Assembly: GCF_036323735.1 (NCBI RefSeq) | Contig: NC_086023.1 | Coordinates: 15,487,501 to 15,551,500 of the forward strand | Origin: Rattus norvegicus | Lineage: Eukaryota > Chordata > Mammalia > Rodentia > Muridae | Length of the DNA: 64,000 nt | Reading direction: 5' to 3' | Part shown: piece by piece, positions 12,810 to 24,990 of the stretch | How positions within the stretch are numbered: the stretch's first letter is position 1 | Layout: the number at the start of each line of letters is the position of its first letter | Made by a program: the position numbers and the translations under genes | The notes under the pieces: model-generated | Databases searched by the model: none | The model's input: the letters and a program-made list of their open reading frames with translations, nothing else | Told to the model about the DNA's origin: nothing

Positions 12810-13903
12810 TTAATATTTTGTCTTCTCTTTGGTGTAGATATCATCCTTGTATTGGTGTTTTCCCTCTATAATCCTTTGCATGGCCAAATTGGTAGATAGA
12901 TCCTGTTTGAACTGGTTTTGTCCTGAAATATTTTGGTTTCTCCCTCTATGTTGATTGCAAATTTTGCTGCATATAATAGCCTGGGTTGGCATTTGTGTTC
13001 TTCTAAAGACTGTATTACTTCTGTGCAGGCTTTTCTGTCTTTTAATGTGTCTGTTGAGAAGTCTGGTGTGATTTGATGGGTCTGCCTTTATATGTTACTT
13101 TGTCCTTTTTCTTTGTGGCTTTTAGTATTCTTTCTTTGTTTTGTGCCTTTAGTGTTTTGATTATTACATGATTAGAGGATTTCTTTTCTGATCCCATTCA
13201 TTTGTTGTTCTACAGACTTCTTGTACATTTATGGCCATATCTTACTTTAGGTTGGAGAAGTTTTCTTCTATGATTCTGTTGAAGACATTTTCAGGTCCTT
13301 TTAGGTGGGAATCTTCACCCTTCTATTCCTATTATTCTTAGTTATGGTCTTTTCAGCATGTCCTGGATTTCCTGGATGTTTTGGGTTAAGAGATTTTTTT
13401 TTTATGTTTTGAATTTTCTTTGACAGCTGTCTCTCTCTTCTTTGGTATCTTCTATACCTGAGATTCTCTCTTCTTTGTTTTGTATTCTGTTGGTGATGTT
13501 TACATCTGCAATTCCTAACCTCTTTTCTAGGTTTTCCATTTCCAGGGTTGCCCTAATTTGTGCTCTCTTTACTGTCTCTACTTCCACTTTTAGGTCTTTG
13601 ACTGATTTATTCAATTCCTTCACCTGTTTGATTGTTTCCCTGTTCATCTTTGAGGAATTGATTTGTTTTCTCTTTAAGGGCTTCTACCTGTTTAACTGTG
13701 TTTTCCTATATTTCTTTCAGTGAGTTATTTATATCATCCTTATTGGATTCTATTATCTTCACGAGACAGAATTTTAGTTCATCTTTCTGATTTTCAAGTG
13801 TGTTGGTATAAACAAGGCTTGCTGTAGTGGGAGAAGTGAGTCCTGATGATACCCATGTATATTGGCTTCTATTGCTTATGATCTTGTGCTTGCCTCTCAC
13901 CAT
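12810..13903 (-). pseudogene. L1 ORF1 remnant (RNA-binding protein) of the old L1
   Basis: The start codon complement is at 13901-13903, encoding MVRGKHK-. Downstream pieces read as the coiled-coil part (13402-13647, rich in E/K/R and 'IKQVKELNKSVKDLK'-like heptads) and as the C-terminal end ('QDLSTNLAMQRIIEG' near 12870-12930). The frame changes repeatedly. ORF1p in active L1 is a trimeric nucleic-acid chaperone, but this copy cannot encode it. Confidence 0.8.
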
Positions 13904-14011
13904 CTGGTTATCCCTGGTGTTTGTTTCTATGGGTATCTCTGTCTGGAGCCTTCCTCTTTTGTCCCTTTGTCCCTGGGTTGCTTCAGGTTTCCTGGTAGGC
14001 CTTGGCTCTGC

Positions 14012-14148
14012 TTCTTTTTTTTTTTTTTTTTTTATTAACTTGAGTATTTCTTATATACATTTCGAGTGTTATTCCCTTTCCCGGTATCCGGGCAAACATC
14101 CCCCTCCCCCCTCCCCTTCCTTATGGGTGTTCCCCTCCCAACCCTCCC
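14012..14148 (-). mobile_element. Short, strongly 5'-truncated young L1 3' end
   Basis: A 19-bp-plus T run (14013-14033) is followed by the complement of the rat L1 3' terminus ('acttgagtatttcttatatac', 'tttcgagtgttattccctttcc') and by its C-rich tract up to about 14148. Only the last 115 bp or so of L1 remain. It is nearly identical to the ends at 16940-17060 and 46240-46380. No convincing TSD is seen. The 142-aa frame at 13827-14255 spanning it is not a gene. Confidence 0.9.
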
Positions 14149-15379
14149 CCCAAGATTTCTATTTCTTATTGGGGGTGACTTTACACAATCTTGTAATTCC
14201 TAACTTTATTTCTTCTTCTCCAGAGTCTGGCACATCTTTACAGTCTCTTCATTAGAGGAAAGAAGTAAAAGTGTCTCAGTGACCACAGGTCCTACTGTTT
14301 ATACAGACACAGAGCTTCTCAAGATCATATTCTATTTTTTTTTTTTTAGGTCACATACAGATGCCTCTGTTTGGGTACTGGGAAGCTCAAGTAGCATCAT
14401 TTTGTGATGTGAAGACAAGCAAAGTTGAGCAAAGAACCCTGGCTTGATGCACCTCCTATATTTCTTGCCCTTTTCATGAACATGTTGACTCGATCCTTTG
14501 CAATTGTTTCAACTTGATTGTAGATCAGCTAACTTGAATGACATAAAGTGGTGGAAGCTAGGCAACCCATGCTGATACACAGTCATCGAAGTTTAGCCTC
14601 GTTAGGAACACTGAACAATTAAAGAAACAAATCAATTAGTGTTCATTACTCTTGAGATTATGTCACAGAATTAGAAGATCATATTACTGTGTGCTTCAGT
14701 GTCTTCAGGGCAAATCCAGGTACTATTGACCAAACCACACAGTAGATAAGAGGAAAGCATAAAAGTAGTAAAAGCATACTGTTCTATTTTTCATATTGGT
14801 CCATGAAGTGTGGGTTCTAGGCATCATTATAAGATTCAATTTTGCTTAGGGAGATGCTAAGCTGGCATTCACTGGAATGCATAGGGATCACATGTTTCAA
14901 GCTAATAGGCAGTTACTACTAACAGTTCCTCTATATGCCAAATTCATCAATGTTCTTTAAAGCCTTCTTTTTAATCTTCCTCTGTTAATCAGCCCCAGTT
15001 AATACTTTGTCCACAAGTACAGTCTCTTATATAAATCCTGGTGACAGGAATTTGTGAGCACAGGGTGAGAATGGAGATCCTGAGGAGGCCAAAGTTCAGT
15101 GCCTGAAACCAGCTAGCAGATATGGTTTTTCATTCACTAAAGTGCAATAATTTGCAAGTGAAAATGAAAATTAAATTCCATTTTTCTTCTTTCCCATATT
15201 TTTGTTTAAGGAAGGATACTTGCAAATAACCTGAAGTCAGTAAGTTACATTACTAAAAGACAAACGCTACGAAAATATAGATTAATAAGTCTGTTGGTTT
15301 TAAAAGTGCTATATATACTTGAATGGAATTTATCAATCTTTGGTAAAGAAATTAAAGTCGATTTTGAGCAGAAGAAGAT
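14149..15379. other. Intronic stretch without a recognised feature
   Basis: Unique-looking DNA with a short T run near 14334-14347. No exon, SINE or RNA gene could be supported by eye. Confidence 0.5.
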
Positions 15380-15745
15380 CATGGACATTTATAGTGATTT
15401 GAATGAAAACAACCCAATAGGCTTTTACATTCGAATGTTTGCTTCCCAATTTATGAACTGTTGAAGATTAAGAGGTGTGTCCTTGTTGTGGGAGGTGTGT
15501 GATTAGGGTGGGCTTTGGGGTGCCAAAAGACCATGTGAGACCCACTGTTTCTCTTCTCTGCAGATCAGGATGCAAAGCTTTCATGTACTGTTGCAGTACT
15601 ATACCTGCCTGCTTTCCATTACATGATGATGATCATAGACTAAACCTCTAAAAGTTTAATAAGGGACCAAATTAAGTCCTTTCTATTATAAAAGTTGTCT
15701 TGGTAATGTATCTCTTTGCAGCAGCAGGACACTAAAACAAGAGTG
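15380..15745. repeat. Rodent medium-reiteration repeat, diverged
   Basis: The block begins near 'gtgatttgaatgaaaac' and includes 'aagaggtgtgtccttgttgtgggaggtgtgtg', 'gatgatgatcatagactaaacctct' and 'agttgtcttggtaatgtatctctttgcagcagcaggacac'. These follow the order of a common murid repeat that also occurs (better preserved at its 3' end) at 51300-51650 and, reversed, at 63571-63903. Confidence 0.6.
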
Positions 15746-16928
15746 AGGTATTGCTGTAACTGGCCTAATCATGTTGCTAATTGGAGGAATATGCAAGACT
15801 TTGAGTCTTTGAACTAGAAAAGCATCCAATGCTTTAAATAGTATTTACACAAACATTCTAGTAAGAGTGTAGAAGGTAGCAGTGCTGAGGAAAATGTATA
15901 TTGTAAGGGCCTAACTAATGAAGCTTCAGAGGGGAAGACTGTTAGTAAATGGCCTGAAAATCTTTTCTGCCAGACTGTTCTTGTTAGATTATGGCAAAGA
16001 ATATGGTTGCTTTCTCAACTTGTCCAAAAAATAAATCTGCCTGAGTCTAAATTGAAGAACTTTGGATTAATGGCATTGGCAGAGGATATTTAAAGAGACC
16101 CTCATATTGATTTTGTCATGTGTTTATTAGTGATCACTGTCATGCAGAGATCTACAGTGAAGAGAACAAGTCAATCAAGGAAAAAAAAGGACAGCTTGAG
16201 GAGAAAAAGGGCAGCAAAAAATAGAATGCTGAAGACAGAATTGTTCTTCTAAAACAAGTTAAAAAGATTATATGCCTGCAGTTAATATTTTCTTAAACAT
16301 AAATGAATACAAAATTTGTTATAAACCAAGTAATTTTAAAGTGACAGGAATGGAGAGAATTCACACACAAATGAGGAAAACAGAAAGTCTGCCTACAGAT
16401 ACAAGGATGGCTTTGCAGTTTACTCTGTTCCATCATTAACTATTTTCTTACAATATGTAAATTAAAGCATATTTTATTAAATTATACTCATGTTTGCAAC
16501 AATTATACAGCAAGAAATTGTGCACATTTTGTCCTTAATATGTAACTTGTTCTTATTCAACAGAAATGCTTAAAACTAACAATTGTGGTAGGAAAATAAA
16601 TTTTGAAATATTTTACATACATTATTTTGTAAAAACATGAGAACAGAGCCTAAACTTAAGATTTAAACTAAGTACCCTTTGTAGTTTAATATGCAGGTAT
16701 TCTTGACCACTTTCAATTCGTTGCATTCAGTGCCTTTTTAAAGCAATGACACTGAACTTCTCCAGCACTGTTACTCATAGTTAAACGAATTCATTTATTG
16801 TCTGTGGAAGTTTCTGTGTGGATGCTTAACGACATTTATCTCTACACCCTGAAAAAGCAACTTTACTGATAGTCATGTTAACCTTCCAACTGCTGAGGTC
16901 TATGACCTCGGAGTCATGTGTAAACTGT
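15746..16928. other. Intronic stretch without a recognised feature
   Basis: AT-rich unique-looking sequence between the repeat at 15380 and the L1 at 16940. No supported gene, SINE or RNA gene. Confidence 0.5.
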
Positions 16929-16943
16929 TATTATGATACTTTT
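16929..16943. repeat. Target-site duplication, left copy (L1 16940-20932)
   Basis: 'tattatgatactttt' here equals 20933-20947. At least 11 bp (tattatgatac) lie outside the poly(T); the last four T could belong to either. Confidence 0.88.
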
Positions 16944-19900
16944 TTTTTTAACTTTAGTATTTCTTATATACCTTTCGAGTGTTATTCCCTTTCCTGGTAT
17001 CCGGGAAAAATCCCCCTCCCCCCTCCCCTTCCTTATGGGTGTTCCCCTCCCAACCCTCCCCCCATTGCCGCCCTCCCCCCCACCAGTCTAGTTCACTGGG
17101 GGTTCAGTCTTAGCAGGACCCAGGGCTTCCCCTTCCACTGATGCTCTTACTAGGATATTCATTGCTACCTATGAGGTCAGAGTCCAGGGTCAGTCCATGT
17201 ATAGTCTTTAGGTAGTGGCTTAGTCCCTGGAAGCTCTGGTTGCTTGGCATTGTTGTACATATGGGGTCTCGAGCCCCTTCAAGCTCTTCCAGTTCTTTCT
17301 CTGATTCCTTCAACGGGGGTCCTATTCTCAGTTCAGTGGTTTGCTGCTGTCATTCGCCTCTGTATTTGCTGTATTCTGGCTGTGTCTCTCAGGAGCAATC
17401 TACATCCGGCTACTGTCGGTCTGCACTTCTTTGCTTCATCCATATTGTCTAATTGGGTGGCTGTATATGTATGGGCCACATGTGGGGCAGGCTCTGAGTG
17501 GGTGTTCTTTCAGTCTCTGTTTTAATCTTTGCCTCTCTCTTCCCTGCCAAGGGTATTCTTGTTCCCCCTTTAAAGAAGGAGTGAAGCATTCACATTTTGA
17601 TCATCCGTCTTGAGTTTCATTTGTTCTAGGCATCTAGGGTAATTCAAGCATTTGGGCTAATAGCCACTTATCAATGAGTGCATACCATGTATGTCTTTCT
17701 GTGATTGGGTTAGCTCACTCAGGATGATATTTTCCAGTTCCAACCATTTGCCTACGAATTTCATAAAGCCGTTGTTTTTGATAGCTGAGTAATATTCCAT
17801 TGTGTAGATGTACCACATTTTCTGTATCCATTCCTCTGTTGAAGGGCCTCTGGGTTCTTTCCAGCTTCTGGCTATTATAAATAAGGCTGCAGTGAACATA
17901 GTAGAGCACGTGTCTTTTTTATATGTTGGGGCATCTTTTGGGTATATGCCCAAGAGAGGTATAGCTGGATCCTCAGGCAGTTCAATGTCCAATTTTCTGA
18001 GGATCCTCCAGACTGATTTCCAGAATGGTTGTACCAGTATGCAATCCCACCAACAATGGAGGAGTGTTCCTCTTTCTCCACATCCTCGCCAGCATCTGCT
18101 GTCCCCTGAGTTTTTGATCTTAGCCATTCTCACTGGTGTGAGGTGAAATCTCAGGGTTGTTTTGATTTGCATTTCCCTTATGACTAAAGATGTTGAACAT
18201 TTCTTTAGGTGTTTCTCAGCCATTCGGCATTCCTCAGCTGTGAATTCTTTGTTTAGCTCTGAACCCCATTTTTTACTTGGGTTATTTGTTTCCCTGCGGT
18301 CTAACTTCTTGAGTTCTTTGTATATTTTGGATATAAGGCCTCTATCTGTTGTAGGATTGGTAAAGATCTTTTCCCAATCTGTTGGTTGCCGTTTTGTCCT
18401 AACCACAGTGTCCTTTGCCTTACAGAAGCTTTGCAGTTTTATGAGATCCCATTTGTCGATTCTTGATCTTAGAGCGTAAGCCATTGGTGTTTTGTTTAGG
18501 AAATTTTTTCCAGTGCCCATGTGTTCCAGATGCTTCCCTAGTTTTTCTTCTATTAGTTTGAGTGTGTCTGGTTTGATGTGGAGGTCCTTGATCCACTTGG
18601 ACTTAAGCTTTGTACAGGGTGGTAAGCATGGATCGATCTGCATTCTTCTACATATTGACCTCCAGTTGAACCAGCACCATTTGCTGAAAATGCTATCTTT
18701 TTTTCCATTTGATGGTTTTGGCTCCTTTGTCAAAAATCAAGTGACCATAGGTGTGTGGGTTCATTTCTGGGTCTTCAATTCTATTCCATTGGTCTATCTG
18801 TCTGTCTCTGTACCAATACTGTGCAGTTTTTATCACTATTGCTCTCTAATACTGCTTGAGTTCAGGGATAGTGATTCCCCCTGAAGTCCTTTTATTGTTG
18901 AGGATAGCTTTAGCTATCCTGGGTTTTTTGTTATTCCAGATGAATTTGCAAATTGTTCTGTCTAACTCTTTGAAGAATTGGATTGATATTTTGATGGGGA
19001 TTGCATTGAATCTGTAGATTGCTTTTGGTAAAATGGCCATTTTTACTATATTAATCCTGCCAATCCATGAGCATGGGAGATCTTTCCATCTTCTGAGGTC
19101 TTCTTCAATTTCCTTCTTCAGTGTCTTGAAGTTCTTATTGTACAGATCTTTTACTTGCTTGGTTAAAGTCACACCGAGGTACTTTATATTTTTTGGGTCT
19201 ATTATGAATGGTGTCGTTTCCCTAATTTCTTTCTCGGCTTGTTTCTCTTTTGTATAGGGGAAGGAAACTGATTTATTTGAGTTAATTTTATACCCAGCCA
19301 CTTTGCTGAAGTTGTTTATCAGCTTTAGTAGTTCTCTGGTGGAACTTTTGGGATCACTTAAATATACTATCATATCATCTGCAAATAGTGATGTTTTGAC
19401 TTCTTCTTTTCCGATCTGTATCCCCTTGACCTCCTTTTGTTGTCTGATTGCTCTGGCTAGAACTTCAAGAACTATATTGAATAAGTAGGGAGAGAGTGGG
19501 CAGCCTTGTCTAGTCCCTGATTTTAGTGGGATTGCTTCAAGTTTCTCTCCATTTAGTTTAATGTTAGCAACTGGTTTGCTGTATATGGCTTTTACTATGT
19601 TCAGGTATGGGCCTTGAATTCCTATTCTTTCCAGGACTTTTATCATGAAGGGGTGTTGAATTTTGTCAAATGCTTTCTCAGCATCTAATGAAATGATCAT
19701 GTGGTTTTGTTCTTTCAGTTTGTTTATATAATGGATCACGTTGATGGTTTTCCGTATATTAAACCATCCCTGCATGCCTGGGATGAAGCCTACTTGGTCC
19801 TGGTGGATGATTGTTTTGATGTGCTCTTGGATTCGGTTTGCCAGAATTTTGTTGAGTATTTTTGCGTCGATATTCATAAGGGAAATTGGTGTGAAGTTCT

Positions 19901-20932
19901 CTTTCTTTGTTGTGTCTTTGTGTGGTTTAGGTATAAGAGTAATTGTGGCTTCGTAGAAGGTATTCGTTAGTGATCCATCTGTTTCAATTTTGTGGAATAG
20001 TTTGGATAATATTGGTATGAGGTCTTCTATGAAGGTTTGATAGAATTCTGCACTAAACCCGTCTGGACCTGGGCTCTTTTTGGTTGGGAGACATTTAATG
20101 ACTGCTTCTGTTTCCTTAGGAGTTATGGGGTTGTTTAACTGGTTTATCTGTTCCTGATTTAACTTCGGTACCTGGTATCTGTCTAGGAAATTGTCCATTT
20201 CCTGAAGATTTTCAAGTTTTGTTGAATATAGGTTTCTATAGTAAGATCTGATGATTTTTTTAATTTCCTCTGAATCTGTAGTTATGTCTCCCTTTTCATT
20301 TCTGATTTTGTTAATTTGGACACACTCTCTGTGTCCTCTCGTTAGTCTGGCTAAGGGTTTATCTATCTTGTTGATTTTCTCAAAGAACCAACTTTTGGTT
20401 CTGTTGATTCTTTCTATGGTCCTTTTTGTTTCTACTTGGTTGATTTCAGCTCTGAGTTTGATTATTTCCTGCCTTCTACTCCTCCTGGGTGTATTTGCTT
20501 CTTTTTGTTCAAGAGCTTTTAGGTGTGCTGTCAAGCTTCTGACATATGCTCTTTCCTGTTTCTTTCTGCAGGCACTCAGCGCTATGAGTTTTCCTCTTAG
20601 CACAGCTTTCATTGTGTCCCATAAGTTTGGGTATGTTGTACCTTCATTTTCATTAAATTCTAAAAAGTTTTTAATTTCTTTCTTTATTTCTTCCTTGATA
20701 AGGTTATCATTGAGTAGAGCATTGTTCAATTTCCAAGTATATGTGGGCATTCTTCCTTGATTGTTATTGAAGACCAGTTTTAGGCCGTGGTGGTCCGATA
20801 GCACGCATGGGATTATTTCTATCTTTCTGTACCTGTTGAGGCCCGTTTTATGACCAATTATATGGTCAATTTTGGAGAAAGTACCATGAGGAGCTGAAAA
20901 GAAGGTATATCCTTTTGCTTTAGGATAGAATG
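16940..20932 (-). mobile_element. Young 5'-truncated L1, minus strand, about 4 kb
   Basis: The element begins at its poly(A) complement (about 16940-16949) and continues through the C-rich 3' UTR tract (to about 17085) and the 3' UTR (to 17656). It then carries ORF2 back to within the endonuclease domain, where it is truncated (20932). It is bounded by a 11-15 bp TSD, so it is a simple target-primed insertion. The sequence is close to the plus-strand L1 at 40189-46425. ORF2 has only two visible breaks in about 3.3 kb (a stop at about 18846 and a 1-base expansion of an A run at about 18700), so the insertion is recent. Confidence 0.95.
17657..20932 (-). pseudogene. L1 ORF2 remnant: endonuclease C-end, reverse transcriptase, Cys-rich C-terminus
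   Basis: Two long frames carry this remnant: 652 codons (20804 to 18846) and 358 codons (18733 to 17657). The first starts just inside the endonuclease ('SDHHGLKL', with its His) and holds the reverse-transcriptase motifs: 'DAEKAFDKIQ' (motif A aspartate), 'GTRQGCPLSPYLF' and 'FADDMIVYL' (catalytic FADD). It ends at a TAG where the sister copy has TAC, after 'IPELKQY'. The second begins in another frame because of an extra A in the run preceding 'DSIFSKW', and carries the C-terminal Cys-rich stretch 'CWRGCGERGTLLHCWWDC'. Active ORF2p nicks DNA and copies L1 RNA in place; this copy has no N-terminal endonuclease half and cannot do so. Confidence 0.93.
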
Positions 20933-20947
20933 TATTATGATACTTTT
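20933..20947. repeat. Target-site duplication, right copy (L1 16940-20932)
   Basis: 'tattatgatactttt' matches 16929-16943. It marks the 5' truncation point of the minus-strand L1. Confidence 0.88.
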
Positions 20948-22123
20948 GATGTGATTCCTCAGCTCCTTCCCCTGCTGAGATATGATCAACTCATCCTCAC
21001 CCCTCTGTTGTATCAGTGCCCTCATTGTTCTTGTTTTCTAATTGGGAACGACTGGATGTTCTGTAGCCTCAGTCCACAAACCCTTTAACCTTATTGTTTG
21101 TTTTGAAACTGGAGTCCTGGTATTCATATTGTTGGGTCTTTCTTCATGAGTCTCCTTAAAAGCCACCCTCACGCTGTAGGAATGGCAGTGAACTTTGAAG
21201 TGAGTACTCTCTGAAGCATCCAAGAGGCTCTATCAATCTGTGCCATAAAATCAACTTCTGTGATTTTATGCTTTTCCTTATTCTACTCAGAACAAAGCTC
21301 CAGGATATAGAAATGTCATATGTTTTGCCAGGTAGCAAATATCTACACCAAGATTATGTGCACTATATATCAGGCATGCAATTTCTTCTTAGCAACTATC
21401 AACTGTATTTCTGTGGTAGATATTTCTGTAGGCTGTGAGTAAACCACTCACCAGGGTAATAAGTTTATATAATCTTGAGTGCCAATATAAGGCATTCCTA
21501 AAATTATATGCATTTTAAAAATAATATATAACAACTGTGTGACACAGTGGGCAGCTAAGGAGACTGTAGTTGAAGTGGCCTTCTCCAGTCCAGTCTTTGA
21601 AAGTTTATAAAGCCACGCCAAAAATAATATATTTTGTATTAATGAGCACGTATTAAATATGTTGACAAAAAGCATCCTTTCCATCAAAATGCATCACATG
21701 AATTAAACTCATTTTGAAAGAATATCATAGTTTTTGCAGTTCCCACAGTCATCAGCATATTTATCCCCTCCCTTGATGATGGCTTATGCTAGTGCTTATG
21801 AATAACAGTGAGAATCAGGAAACACAAAGTTTGCCCCATATTCAATGTTACCTGCATTACAGCAGTCCTTTCTCCTAGTCATTCTTTAAGTGTTTAAAAT
21901 ATTCAGAAAAAAGTGAATTAGCTGTGGCAGTGAGGTACTAAAATAATTAAATGCTAAACTAACACAATGTGAGTAGATACCATACCATGTTTTATTACAC
22001 TTTGTACAGCAGAATCTGAGAGGTGACTTAATAATTATATTTAACACAGAAAAAATACTTTAAACAAACTAGTTGCAACTTATTTTTAATCATATCTAAA
22101 GAAACTGTAAAGGAAAAAGCTCA
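20948..22123. other. Intronic stretch without a recognised feature
   Basis: Mixed-composition unique-looking DNA. The 60-79 aa minus-strand frames at 21038-21223, 21156-21338 and 21448-21687 have no recognisable domain, splice context or composition bias and are regarded as chance. Confidence 0.5.
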
Positions 22124-22310
22124 CAGGGATGAAAGGATAGTTCACCAATTAAGAGCCCTGACTGGTTTTCCCAAAGACTTAGGTTTGATTCCCAGCTCCA
22201 CATCATGGTTCACACAGAACTGTAACTCATATTCTAGGTATTTCCACTTCCTCTTCCATTCCATTTCCAGGCAAAATTCTCATAACAGATAACTGGAAAT
22301 AAAGCTCAAA
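22124..22310 (+). repeat. B2/B3-type SINE
   Basis: The sequence 'agggatgaaaggatagttcaccaattaagagccctgactgg...ccaaagacttaggtttgattcccagctccacatcatggttcacac' follows the tRNA-derived head of rodent B2/B3, with A box and B box ('ggtttgattccc') recognisable. The tail ends near 'ggaaataaagctc'. It is moderately diverged. Confidence 0.7.
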
Positions 22311-23358
22311 CTAGTTTTTTTTTGAAAGCTGGTCATCATATCATCATAAAGGAATGAATGTAAGGATATGGAGAAAAATGTCATTGTCCAGGCATTAAAC
22401 CCTAAGAATTACAATTCTATTATTTTAGGCCTATATGTTCTAAATAATGTGAGATTAGTTTTAGTTTGTTTTTAAGGTAGGACTAAATGTCAACCTAGAG
22501 ATTTTAGCCTGGTGACATCCTTATTTACAGCTTCAAGGAATACAGAATTTTTGCCCATGTCAAGCTATATCCCCTTAACTATTTCCTAGTATGATTCTAT
22601 TGTTCTTGGAGGTAGAATATTAGAATTGAAATAGAAAAGTCTTTGAACTACTACTTAAAATCATTAATCTCACGAGGCAAATATGAAACTCATCTCACTT
22701 AAATATTCTGTCACTGATTAGTCATACTTTTTCATCATCTTATTTTCTTTGCTTTTCCAGTTCTAATAATTTTGACAGCAAGTTTTCTGTTTCCCTGTAA
22801 CAATGTCTACAGAAAATTCCTTTGTATATTAATCAAGATAACAACAAAACTGGCTAAAGTATACTAAATAAGAAATCAAGAATGCAAACCAACTCTAAGG
22901 TTATTAATCTTCCTTTATTAATTCTCTTTATTATATCTTCACTTTAAAAAAAAATCGCATAAGAATATTTTCCACCTGAGCATGAAGAGCACATTAATCA
23001 TGTAGATATTTTGAACACAGCTTCGTTTTTTTCACTTCACTTTTCTGAACAACCAAGAACATTATTTCAATAAAGAAGCTTAAGCAGTTGTATGCTGAAT
23101 GTTTATCAAAGGCATAATTATAACTGTCATAAAGAGAAGGGCATTGGTAGTTGGAAAGGTTAATTTACATGCCGCTCTGGGTAGCCATGAAATATAATCT
23201 TTGTTCTACTTCAATCAATCAGTTAATGCGCCAACCTATAGTGACTTGATATGATACATTTAGACTCCACTGAAAGAGAACTCTTGGGGAATTAGAGTAT
23301 TAATTGCAACTGTGGTGATGAGAATAATCCACTGTTGTTATCTACATTAAAAAATAAT

Positions 23359-23455
23359 GGGGGCTGGGGATTTAGCTCAGTGGTAGAGCGCTTACCTAGG
23401 AAGCGCAAGGCCCTGGGTTCGGTCCCCAGCTCCAAAAAAAAGAACCAAAAAAAAA
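23359..23455 (+). repeat. ID SINE (BC1-type, tRNA-Ala-derived)
   Basis: The core reads 'ggggctggggatttagctcagtggtagagcgcttacctagg...ccctgggttcggtccccagctcc' and is followed by an A-rich tail ('aaaaaaaagaaccaaaaaaaaaaa'). The pol III A box ('tagctcagtgg') and B box ('ggttcggtcccc') are intact. ID elements are very abundant in rat, which is a main reason for calling the genome rat. It is not a functional tRNA: there is no CCA-stem context, and the A-tail marks a retroposed copy. The minus-strand 66-aa frame crossing it is an artefact. Confidence 0.96.
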
Positions 23456-23761
23456 AATGTATAAGTATATTTATAATGCATGAATGTTCCATATAAATTG
23501 TTCAGGTCTCTTAAACAGCAATTTATTTGTTTTGCTCTTTTTACAATTACATGTATTATTTCAAATGATCTGTAAATACAAAAAGTAATTTAACATACTT
23601 GATAAATGAACATGATGCTTCAGTAAAGCTATACACTGACTAATGGTAAAGCCAGGGTAAATACCTACCTCTTATTTACCTTTTAACATTCAAGCTTCTT
23701 GGTGATTTCATATTTTGTATCACTTTCTCTCACCCATCCAACTCCTGCCATCTTCCCTTCT

Positions 23762-23762
23762 A

Positions 23763-23805
<43 letters not shown>

Positions 23806-23807
23806 TC
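23762..23807. repeat. (TC)n microsatellite
   Basis: A CT dinucleotide run of about 45 bp with two interruptions. It makes the serine/leucine run of the chance frame at 23699-23893. Confidence 0.95.
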
Positions 23808-24954
23808 AATTTCATGACAACTTTTGTTTGCTTACTATTGCATACATACATAGATACAAATGTGTATTGAAAATATCAATTGCATCCAGTTAGTGTTGCA
23901 CGAATGTACACATATTTAGAACTGCCACTTAGTATTGAATAACTGTCTAGAGTATATTGATTTTCCTTCTCACAATTATTGTTTACCTATAGCTGAGGCA
24001 GACTTTAGTCTTATGATAGGGCCTTGTGAAATGTCCTCAGTCAGTGTTGGCAGGTGGTCTGGTGTCATTATTCAGGTCTTGCTGAGATTTCTCTAGTGCA
24101 ATTTTACTGTCATGACTTAAAGATCATATTTTGCTGAAGGTGTCTTGGTCCTCCAGGTCTTACAGTCTTATTTACCTGCCTTTAAGATGAGCCCTGAGCC
24201 TTATGTGTAGATTGTTAATGTGGCAATTGAGACTATTTGCCCCATGGTCACTTATAATTTTAATTTTTACAAGTTAAGTATCTCTGTAATAGTCCTACTA
24301 TATTGCAAAAAGTAGCTTCTTTGGTGAACGGTGAAAGCTAAACTTATCTGTGGGTACAAAGATTAGTATTTAGAATTTAGTAAGGTGTTATATTGATTTA
24401 TGAATATGGCTATCTCCTTTAGTGTTTATGGCCACTCTAACCATGAGTAGATGGCTAGATTTTAAATTCAAGGAATGATGTTCTCCTATTAAGCAGGTAT
24501 TAAGGACCACTGGATAATTAACGTAGGTTACCAAAAGGATAAACTTGTCAACTTCTTGGATGTATTATGTAGGGCCAGTCATTATTGTGTGTCATAGGTT
24601 TTATAGTTTGATAGCTTTACAATTCATTTGTTTTTCTCCCTTAACAACTGGAAAACATTTAGAAACTATGAAAGTTCATCCTCAAGAAAGATGCTTCATT
24701 GCCAGCTGATTTACTCAATAACTGTACACAAAATGTTCGATGCCTTCAGCAATAGGGTTTTACCTTCAGTTTCCCAGAGTCAGACAAGGGCAATAACAAT
24801 AGCCTATATTGTTTTGGTAGATTTTTGTGGGCCTACTCACAACAAACTCAAAAGGAAGTTTCCTGTGTCTGGTGGGGGGTTTCTGTAAGGTGGTCTATGG
24901 GTCTTGGTAAGAAACATCCTCACTCTATGCAGTCTAACCCCATTTAGAATAATA

Positions 24955-24990
24955 TGGAGAGAGAGAGGGAGAGAGAGGGGAAGAGGGAGA
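24955..24990. repeat. GA-rich simple repeat
   Basis: A short imperfect GA/GGGA run. Confidence 0.85.

Larger units (their letters stand above)
8171..14011 (-). mobile_element. Old, near-full-length L1 (LINE-1), minus strand, inactive
   Basis: Read on the minus strand, the element starts near 14011 in a remnant of 5' UTR. It carries a broken ORF1 (13903 down to about 12810) and a heavily mutated ORF2 (about 12770 to 8930), then a 3' UTR, and ends in an A-rich tail whose complement is at 8171-8195. The total is about 5.8 kb, close to a complete L1. Stop codons and indels are frequent in every frame, far more than in the L1s at 16940 and 40189, so this is an older insertion. A (TTG)n run at 11986-12046 has expanded inside the ORF2 region. 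I could not see a TSD, because a younger L1 3' end abuts its 5' side. Confidence 0.9.

Noticed and set aside
23361..23435. A tRNA-Ala gene
   Set aside because: Although the boxes are intact, the sequence is an ID SINE core followed by an A-rich tail, not a folded tRNA with acceptor stem.
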